A stretch of 17,250 nt of DNA from Baffinella frigidus (lineage: Eukaryota > Cryptophyceae > Cryptomonadales > Baffinellaceae): NCBI GenBank assembly GCA_026770585.1, contig MU646384.1, positions 304,699 to 321,948 of the forward strand. The letters run 5' to 3'. Made by a program: the position numbers and the translations under genes. Shown here in pieces: positions 8,546 through 15,664 of the stretch. The notes beneath the pieces were generated by a model. It was not told the DNA's origin. It worked only from the letters and a program-made list of their open reading frames with translations, and searched no databases. The stretch's first letter is position 1. Every line of letters begins with the position of its first letter.

Positions 8546-9300
8546 CTAGAGAGTCACCTACCCAGAGTCATATATCACCGAGTATACAACAGTATGAAGA
8601 CTATCAGTCGGACGTGAAAACGCCACTGGGACACCAAGGCCAGGCCCTCACACAACGGGGTGCTCTGCGGGGAGCCATCGGGGGACTGGGCTTCCTTATG
8701 GATTTCTGCCTCTGATGGACTTCCAATACGCCTCGTATGGGTAGTGGCAGTTTCTTGGGTAGGAAAACGCTAGTGCATTTCCCAAATATTTTTCTATCCT
8801 CGCCTCAATTCTTGCACCGTGCATTTCACTTTCGAATAAAGTCAATAAGTGTCAATAAGTGTCATTGGAGGAAATAGTTGGGTATTCAACCTCGCCCCCC
8901 CACGCAGGGCTACGAAAGGAGTTTCGACCCCAATCGGGGCGACTTTCTGTCATCATATCCACAGGAACCCACCTACTTCACTTCGGATAATGTGGCCGAC
9001 AAAAATCCATCAACCAGTATCATCACTATGAAGTTCGTACCATTTGTTAGTGAAAACTGAAACTGGGGGGGCTCATGTGGTCCGAAAGGAAGCATGGACT
9101 TTTTGCAGGATAAGTTCCGATGTCCCTCAGTGTCCGCCTATGTTGGGAGCTCAAAGAACCTTTAGAAAGGACCTAAAGGCAGGGGTGTGGGTTACCAGTT
9201 TTTTGACCAGTTTTGAAGGTCAAAATTGTCATTTTTCCTTACCTAAAGGACTTCCACGAACGAGGCGCAAATGGCCGCACCTCAGTGAAATGTTGGCCAT
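8546..9300. other. No gene or clear repeat recognised
   Basis: Mixed-composition spacer. The only repeat noted is AATAAGTGTC in tandem at 8846-8865. Open frames of 60-86 codons overlap each other and lack any family motif or splice-linked neighbour. Confidence 0.6.
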
Positions 9301-9302
9301 TT

Positions 9303-9860
9303 GATTCACTCAAAAAGAAACAGGATTCAGTGAGTGTCTCTCAGGATTGATGCAAAAAGACCCAGGATTCGCCCAGAAAAACTCAGGATTTCGTCAGAAA
9401 AACTTAGGATTTACCCAGAAAATCTCAGGATTCGCCCAGAAAGACTCACGATTCATCCAGAAAAACTTAGGATTGACACAGAAAGACTAAGGATTCAGTG
9501 AGTGTCTCTCACGATGGACCCAAAAAGAGACTTTGGATTGACCCAGAAAAACTCGGAATTTAGTCTGAAAAACTCAGGATTCACCAAGAAAACTCATGAT
9601 TCGCCCAGAAAGACTCAAGATTCGCCCGAAATGACTCAGAATTCACATAAAAAGACTCAGGATTCAGTCAGGATGACTCAGGATTGACCCAGATGTTTTT
9701 TTGATCCAGTCAAAAAAAACCTGGGAATAATCACCCAGAAAACTGAGGATTGTCCCAGAAAGACTCAAGATTTGCCCAGAAAGGCTCAGGATTCGCCCAG
9801 AGAGACTGAGAATCGACTCAAAAAGTTTCAGGATTCACACAAAGAGACTCGGGAGAAAAT
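9303..9860 (+). repeat. 21-bp minisatellite, GGATTCGCCCAGAAAGACTCA
   Basis: About two dozen degenerate 21-bp units with the core GATTC..CCAGAAA.ACTCA. A variant block GGATTCAGTGAGTGTCTC appears near 9323 and 9491, suggesting a higher-order unit. Since 21 is a multiple of three, a 61-codon frame with a seven-residue repeat (like DSPRKTQ) opens at 9502, but stops occur elsewhere in the array and nothing marks it as coding. Confidence 0.93.
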
Positions 9861-10074
9861 TTACAGGTACCTTGTGCAGCAAAACACCCATCTCCCGCCA
9901 AAAACTGGTGTTTTTAACTAAAAGTTTTATGGGTTGCCGAGCTTAAAAAATGTTGGGTCACCTTCACCTTGACTGGTCGGCCACACTACCTACGGGTTGC
10001 CTAGAGTAGAGTCGAAGCTCCTTCAATGCTTACGGGTCATTTGAAATCTCTCTGAAGTCCGCTGTGTGGCTAAA
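9861..10074. other. Short spacer, nothing recognised
   Basis: About 210 bp between the minisatellite and the telomere-like tract, with no coding match, palindrome or tandem repeat noted. Confidence 0.6.
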
Positions 10075-10620
10075 AGCAAAGGTTGGTTGGGGGTTGGGAT
10101 AAAAGGTTTCTGGTTTCGGGTTTTGGGTTTCGGTTTTTGGGTTTCAAGTTTTGGGGTTAAGGTTCAGAGTTTGGGGTTCAGGGTTTACTGTCTTGGTGTG
10201 AAGGTTCAGAGTTTGGGGTTTCGGGCCTCGGGGTTAGGTCTGAGAGGTTAACGTTTTGGTTGAGGGCTGAGGGTGTAGGAGATGGAATATAGGGTTTATG
10301 GTTCAGGGTTTAGAGTTTGGGGTTTCAGGTTTAGGGTTTAGGTTTTGGAGTTTGAGGTTCAAAATTTATGCTTTGGGGTTCAGAGTTTTGGGTGAAGGTT
10401 TGAGGGTTTCGGGTTTACGGTTTAGGGTTGAAGGTTTAGGGTGAGGGGTTTAGGGTTTAGGGCTCAGGGTTCAGGGTTTAGGGTTTAGGATTTAGGGTTT
10501 GGGGTTGAGAGTTTCTGGAAATTAAGTGACTAAGTCACTCCACCACAGTTTATGGTTTGGGGTTAAGAGGAAGGGTTTAGTTTGAGGGTTTCGGATTTTG
10601 TTTGAGGGTTTCGGATTTCG
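10075..10620 (+). repeat. Degenerate TTTAGGG telomere-like tract
   Basis: Runs of GGGTTT with inserted A, C or G (TTTAGGG, TTTCGGG, TTCAGGG, TTTGGGG), densest at 10430-10510. The tract is interrupted around 10520-10545 by GTGACTAAGTCAC. Interstitial, since unique sequence and genes lie on both sides. Confidence 0.93.
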
Positions 10621-10651
10621 GTCGGCGACCTACGAATGACTACTGCAGCTT

Positions 10652-10712
10652 GCGCGCGAGCGAGCGAGCGAGAGAGAGAGAGAGAGAGAGACAGAGAGAC
10701 AGAGAAAGAGGA
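10652..10712 (+). repeat. (CGAG)n to (GA)n microsatellite
   Basis: Begins as GCGAGCGAGCGAGCGAG and grades into GAGAGAG with CAGAGA variants. Simple repeat outside any recognised gene. Confidence 0.95.
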
Positions 10713-10770
10713 GCGACTTCCGCGCAGCTCTCCCGGTGTTTAGTTCTGATTGAGTAAATCCGGGGAAAGT

Positions 10771-10784
10771 TTTATCTAGATAAA
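10771..10784. repeat. 14-bp perfect palindrome
   Basis: TTTATCTAGATAAA within an AT-rich spacer. Short, and may be chance. Confidence 0.7.
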
Positions 10785-10916
10785 GTATTGACACAGATCC
10801 AAAGAGGACACGCTCCTAGGAAAGCCATCCAAAGATCAATTGATTTGGCCCATGGGTCGAGGAGTAACGTCCGTTGAAGGACGGGCCCGCCTCACGAGGA
10901 TTTTTTTTTGTACAAC

Positions 10917-10963
10917 AAAAAGACTTAAATTTGTAAGGGGCCCTTACAATTTCAAGTCTTTTT
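10917..10963. repeat. Hairpin of about 20-bp arms
   Basis: AAAAAGACTT.AA.TTGTAAGGG on the left pairs with CCCTTACAATT..AAGTCTTTTT on the right, meeting at GGGCCC. The surrounding 10900-11045 repeats GGCCAGATG and TTTTT motifs, so it may be the core of a decayed foldback element. A terminator-like look is coincidental in a eukaryotic context. Confidence 0.8.
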
Positions 10964-11084
10964 CAAAAATCGTTTTCGGCCAGATGAAAAAATGGGCCAA
11001 ACGAAAAATGTAAGGATTTTTGGCCAGATGTAATTTTTGAGGCGTCGCTATTTCAGATCAGCTCGCTCCGAAAAAAACGGCTTT

Positions 11085-11159
11085 ATGGTTTGGAGTTCAG
11101 GGTTTAGAGAGCAGGCATCACGCAGCAAGGATCAGAGTTTATTGTTCAAAAAGTAGGGT

Positions 11160-11191
<32 letters not shown>

Positions 11192-11478
11192 GGGGTTTGG
11201 GGCTTGAAGTTTAGTATCTTGTGTTTAGGGTTTAGGGATCAGGGCTTAGATTGTGGGTCTGGAGTTCAGTTTTTAGGGATTAGGGTTGAGGCCTGAAGGT
11301 TTAAGTTTCAGGGTCGTGTGTTTCGGGTTTCGGGTTTAGGTTTCAGGTTTAGGGTTCAGGGTTCAGGTTTAGGGTTTAGTGTTTAGGGATTGGGGTTCAG
11401 GGTTTAGGGTTTAGGGTTGAGGGTCTAGGTTTCAGGAATTGGGGTTCAGAGTTTGGGGTTCAAAGTTTAGTGTTTCGT
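11085..11478 (+). repeat. Degenerate TTTAGGG telomere-like tract
   Basis: Same orientation and unit mix as the tract at 10075, with a regular (GGGTTGA)n block at about 11156-11190. Not in a recognised intron. Confidence 0.92.
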
Positions 11479-12047
11479 CCCCACTTCCCAAAAGCCCCGG
11501 TGCTCCGTTTCAAAATCCCAAATAAATTATCTGTATAAAAAGACATTCCAGTACAAACCTTTGTACCAGGGGCAGATACTAAGTGCAGATCCATTCAAAT
11601 AGTAGGCGAGTCAAATAGAAGAACCCAGTTTCAAGTTTTGAGAATTTTCTGAACGGCACAGAGCTACATGATGTGTGCATGATTCAATGGAAAACCCACT
11701 TTTAATACAACCACGGCAGCCAAAGGCTGTCAATATCGGGCAACGTGTTTCTCACAGTCAATGACCAAGAATACCAGCTGGCAAAACGACAACGCTCTTT
11801 TGTCCCCCCCCCCCCTCTCTGTAAATCTTTTTTACTCAAAACCATCTTAGCATTACTGGAGAGATGTAACAAGCGAAAGGACTTTGTTGCGACTTGTGTC
11901 GAAAGAAGAAACGAACAGGATCATGTATACATGGCCAAACATCCTTCCATTCCAAGCACCCCCCCTCCGGACGACTCAGCACTCGAGTCTCAAGAAGAGG
12001 GAACCAAGAGGCCCTCTTCATTTCCCCCCGTTCATTTCCCCACGCTC
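11479..12047. other. Spacer of about 570 bp without a recognised gene
   Basis: Less repetitive, AT-richer sequence. A 106-codon + strand frame (11745-12065) and a 105-codon - strand frame overlap here; neither shows family motifs, and both run into repeat sequence at their right ends. Confidence 0.55.
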
Positions 12048-12101
12048 TACTCACACGGTTTATGATACATAGATCCATTCGACAAATCCGTACAGGGGTT
12101 A
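12048..12101 (+). repeat. Repeat TACTCACACGG...GATACATAGATCCAT, copy A
   Basis: TACTCACACGGTTTATGATA and CATAGATCCATTCGACAAAT match the stretch at 12621-12660 with few changes. It is followed by TACAGGGGTTACTCG, a variant of the foldback terminus, so both are parts of a nested repeat region. Confidence 0.8.
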
Positions 12102-12284
12102 CTCGAAATCGAGGACCCACAGAACAAGGTACACATGCCGTCTCTCCATGCACTCAACCTGAGCGTGTCGCAGTAGAGCTATGCGTCAACACATGGTGAT
12201 TCACCCCTGCTCACCAGGCGCTTCTCGACAGACCCACTTCATGACCTTAATCAACTGGAGCCATTTCCCCACGTCCTACATGGG

Positions 12285-12622
12285 TCATAAGAAACCGCTC
12301 ATAAGAAACCGCCTCCGTCCAGACTCCGTCCATACCTCGCTCATAAGAAACCGCCTCCGTCCAGGACCCTACAGTATGCCTATGCCTAGGGCCCTATGTG
12401 TGGGTATCTAGGCCCTAAGGGTACCTACGGACGCAAGGTCATGCGGACGCCACTTAGGGCTTCGAAGTAGTTACATGTACGGGCCTTCTAAGGCCGGCTC
12501 GAGCTCTCGAGTAAATCTAACGAAAGACAGCGGCCTCCTCGGGATTCGTGGAGGCTGTAGCGTTCACACTATGGTGGTCCTAGGGGGGGGGGGTGGCTTC
12601 TTGTGAGTGAGGTACCCCTGTA
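12285..12622. mobile_element. Interrupted foldback of the TACAGGGGTACC family with about 170 bp inserted
   Basis: Left half TACCTCGCTCATAAGAAAC at 12333, preceded by partial tandem copies of TCATAAGAAACCGC from 12285; interior CTACAGTATGCCTATGCCTA up to CCCTATG at about 12400. Then about 170 bp of other sequence, related to the inverted copy at 4482. The element resumes at CTATGGTGGTCCTAGG (about 12569) and ends GGTACCCCTGTA at 12622. The repeated CTATG at the break could be a target duplication. Confidence 0.75.
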
Positions 12623-12665
12623 CTCACACGGTGTAAGATACATAGATCCATCCGAAAAATCGACA
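12621..12665 (+). repeat. Repeat TACTCACACGG...GATACATAGATCCAT, copy B
   Basis: Second copy of the sequence at 12048, abutting the right end of the interrupted foldback. Confidence 0.8.
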
Positions 12666-12704
12666 TGTAAGGTCCAGGGTGGCGGAGCGGATCGGGTGCA
12701 CACA

Positions 12705-12966
12705 TACAGGGGCATCTCGAATACGAAAATCCGCAACCCCCCACGAAGCTATCCCTACGGTACATGTCCTTTCAGAAGGATTGGTGGGCCTGGCACTGAA
12801 ATTACATGTGGCTCTAGGCGGTATCGCCCGCTAAAGTCGCTTTACTCCACACAAACGTTTCGCTTGGGTCCAAGTTGACTAATTCTGCGCCCAGACTCGG
12901 ATTCACACACAGGGGCATCTCGAATACGAGAACCCGCAACCCCCCACGAAGCTATCCCTACGGTAG
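12705..12966 (+). repeat. 58-bp direct repeat pair starting ACAGGGGCATCTCGAATACG
   Basis: 12705-12763 and 12908-12966 are nearly identical: ACAGGGGCATCTCGAATACG, then CCGCAACCCCCCACGAAGCT and ATCCCTACGGTA. They flank about 145 bp of unrecognised sequence and look like diverged left ends of the TACAGGGG family. Confidence 0.85.
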
Positions 12967-13165
12967 CCCTAGGCGGGTGACTCGCGAGTAAGGACGCGCA
13001 TTTCTGAGAGCGGTCGGTTGCGGTCCTTGATTTATTATGGTCACAGGTCTACACGTCAAGATCCGCTGCGTGTCCTTATTGTTTTGTCGTTAATCGTGAA
13101 TAACCCCGGTAGATACAGTAGGGGAGGAGTGATGCGGGTTCTTGCATCCGCGAGACGCACGTGGC
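12967..13165. other. Short spacer, nothing recognised
   Basis: About 200 bp with no motif or repeat beyond short GC-rich stretches. Confidence 0.55.
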
Positions 13166-13288
13166 CCACGCAGAGGTAGTGACACACGTGCCTGGCACAT
13201 GTGCCTGACACACGTGACACACGTGCCCTCAGGCAGAGCCAGTGGATGACACACGTGCCCTAGTGACACACGTGCCCTCAGGCAGAGC
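13166..13288 (+). repeat. GTGACACACGTGCCCTCAGG minisatellite
   Basis: Degenerate copies of TGACACACGTGCC, two of them extended by CTCAGGCAGAGC, run up to the left end of the foldback at 13289. One more TGACACACGT follows its right end at 13410, so the foldback appears inserted in or next to the array. The repeated ACACGTG carries an E-box core by composition only. Confidence 0.88.
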
Positions 13289-13409
13289 TACAGGGGTACC
13301 TCGCTCATAAGAAACAGCCCCCCCTTAGGACCGTACAGTAGGATCATGCCTAGGGCCCTCTGGTGATCCTAGGGAGGTGGGCGTTTCTTATGAGCGAGGT
13401 ACCCCTGTA
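13289..13409. mobile_element. 121-bp foldback element (TACAGGGGTACC family), full copy
   Basis: TIRs TACAGGGGTACCTCGCTCAT(AAGAAAC) and (GTTTCTT)ATGAGCGAGGTACCCCTGTA are perfect inverse complements over 27 bp. Interior ATGCCTAGGGCCCTCTGGTG resembles the 5220 copy. It lies 160 bp downstream of the Kelch stop codon. Confidence 0.92.
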
Positions 13410-13569
13410 GTGACACACGTAGCGTGCCAGACAGTGGAGAGATGGCGCGATGGCGCGATGACACGGCCGCTTCGTGCCGCAATCAGGCGGCAGCTTCGTG
13501 ACGCGATTAGAGCCCGCCTAAGATGTCATCTCCCGAGGCGGGCCCGTCCTGGGTCCGTCCTGACAGCGA

Positions 13570-15626
13570 TCAGGCGGCGGCGAAGGTGCAAGAGCCGCGC
13601 GCGAGCGACGGGCCTTGCGCCACCTGCCCCACGGAGGTGTGTGCACGTCAGGCACGCATCCGTACATGGGTACCTCGCTCATACGAAGGAGCACCCTTCT
13701 AGGACCCTACAGGAGGGACCATGCCTAGGGTCATATGGTGGTCCTAGGAGGGGGGGGGCGGTCTCTTATTAGTGAGGTACCCATGCACGTGTACATGAGA
13801 ACCATATGCGTTGCTGGGAGACCGGTCGGGATGAGAGCAAACGAGTAAGGGTGCTTGGGAATACGACTGCTCGAGCCGCAGGCGCAGGACAGAGGGAGAG
13901 GGAGAGGGAGAGGGAGAGGGAGAGGGATGGAGAGAGAGACAGAGAGATAGAGAGAGCCAGAGAGAGAGGTAGAGAGAGAGAGAGGATTGTCTCCCATTAA
14001 CGCCATTCCTTTGTGCTCACAGAGTGCCTAGGGGAGGACGCGCGCACGGGGGAGGGGGGAGGGGGGAGTGGGGAGGGGAGGGGTGGGGTGCACCTCGGAC
14101 CACGACTTGGTATTCGGGTTGTAGACTTCGACAGTCGGGAGCTGCCCGCGCTCGGCGCCGTTGGCTCCCCCGATGACGTAGAGGCGGTGGTCCATGACCG
14201 CGACGCCCGCGCCCCACCGCTTCGTGCCCATCGAGGTCACCTGCTCCACTCAATCACGTTTATCGGACACCCATCGAATCACGAAATCCTGGGCGTTACA
14301 GAGCGGAAGCCCATGCATCACACAGACTGTTACTTCAACCACGCAGGGCGTGCGCCGACACGAAACCTACCCCAGACAGGCGTTGTCCGTGGACACGCTG
14401 ACGGTGGTCAGGAGTGGCACGGGCCACGGTGGTGAGGAGTGGTGAGGGGGGGGGTGACCTGGGCCCATGAGTTGGTGGCGGGGTCGTAGCTCTCGACCGA
14501 GCGCAGCTTGTTGCCGTGCTCGTCCTGGGTGAAGGTTTAGGGTTTAGGGTTTAGGGGTTAGGGTTTAGGGGTTAGGGGTTAGGGTTTATAGTTGAGTGTT
14601 TAGGGTTGAGGAGTTCGGTTTTGGGGTTTCGGGTTTAGGGTTCATAATTCAGGGTTTCGGGTTTCGGGTTCCGGGTTCCGGGTTCCGGGTTCCGGGTTTC
14701 GGGTTCAGGGCGGCAGGCAACCTTTCTCGCTAAGGCGCTGTCATCCGAAGGAAAGGGGAGCAGTGCAGTAGCAAATGGGGAGGGGAAGGGGGGAGGAAAA
14801 TCTCAAAACTCTCTAAACGCCAGGAAAATATTTAAGTGTTGGGTTGAAAATCTTTAAGTGTGTGAGGACCTTGCCGCCGATGGTGTAGAGGAGGCCGTCC
14901 ATAACCTCGACGCGCGCGCCAACGCGCGCGGTGCGCATCGGCCCGGAATCCGGGCCACACTATGCCACTCGTCTATCTCCGCGTCACTCGGGTTCACCGA
15001 CTATCCTCAAGTTGACATGCCGGGTTTCCGCTACATATCCGTCAACGTTTGGAGCAGAGAAGAGCCCGGGCCCACCAAATGGGCGAGCCGAAATAGACCG
15101 AGACATACATAGGAATGGGACAGGCAAAATCTTCAAGTGTTCGGACCTTGCCACCGATGGCGTAGAGGAGGCCGTCCATAACCTCGACGCCTGCGCCAAC
15201 CTGGTTTGGGGTTTAGGGTTTAGGGTTTAGGGTTTAGGGTTTAGGGTTTAGGGTTTAGGGGTTCGGGTTTAGGGTTTAAAGTCTAAGGTTTAGGGTTTAG
15301 AGTTAAGGGCGTTAGGGTTTCGGGTTTCGGGTTTCGGGTTTCGGGTTCAGGGCTTAGGGTTCAGGGTTTAGGGTTTAGAGTTTATGGTAAACCCGCGGGG
15401 TGCGCATGGGGGCCACGGGATGCCACGCGTCCAGGCCCGTGTCGTACGCCTCTACGCTGCTCAACGCCTGCCAGGAGGCACCCACGCTGTTCACCACCTC
15501 GGAGCGCCGTCCTACACATAATCGTACAGTGTTTGGTAAGAACGTTAGGGAGGGAGTTCAGCGCCTGGGAGATGGTGCTCGCCCGTCCTCTTACAGCGAG
15601 TCAGTAGTCACGTGCCACGCCGATGG

Positions 15627-15664
<38 letters not shown>

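Larger units (their letters stand above)
13624..14093 (-). other. Last Kelch intron, filled with repeats
   Basis: 470 bp between WSE and VAQ. It holds a diverged foldback (13663-13787), a GGGAGA/GA microsatellite (13890-13985) and a G-rich block (14048-14090) next to the donor. Confidence 0.8.

Noticed and set aside
9303-9860. CRISPR-like array of short repeats
   Set aside because: The units are contiguous 21-bp tandem copies without spacers, and the sequence is eukaryotic.
10075-10620. True chromosome end
   Set aside because: The units are degenerate, and unique sequence and genes lie on both sides, so it is interstitial.
10917-10963. Bacterial-type terminator
   Set aside because: The hairpin with T-run is in a eukaryotic repeat region, with no gene ending nearby.
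11745-12065. 106-codon + strand frame in the intergenic region
   Set aside because: No recognisable motif; it ends in a repeat shared with 12621 and is overlapped by an equally long antisense frame.
13377-13772. 131-codon Arg-rich + strand frame
   Set aside because: It is antisense to the terminal Kelch exon and both its ends lie in foldback elements.
14000-14038. Alternative last Kelch exon after CCTAG at about 14031
   Set aside because: The frame gives no Kelch strand and runs into a microsatellite; the exon at 13623 fits phase and motif.
14013-14435. 140-codon + strand frame
   Set aside because: It is the antisense shadow of the Kelch exon at 14240-14094.
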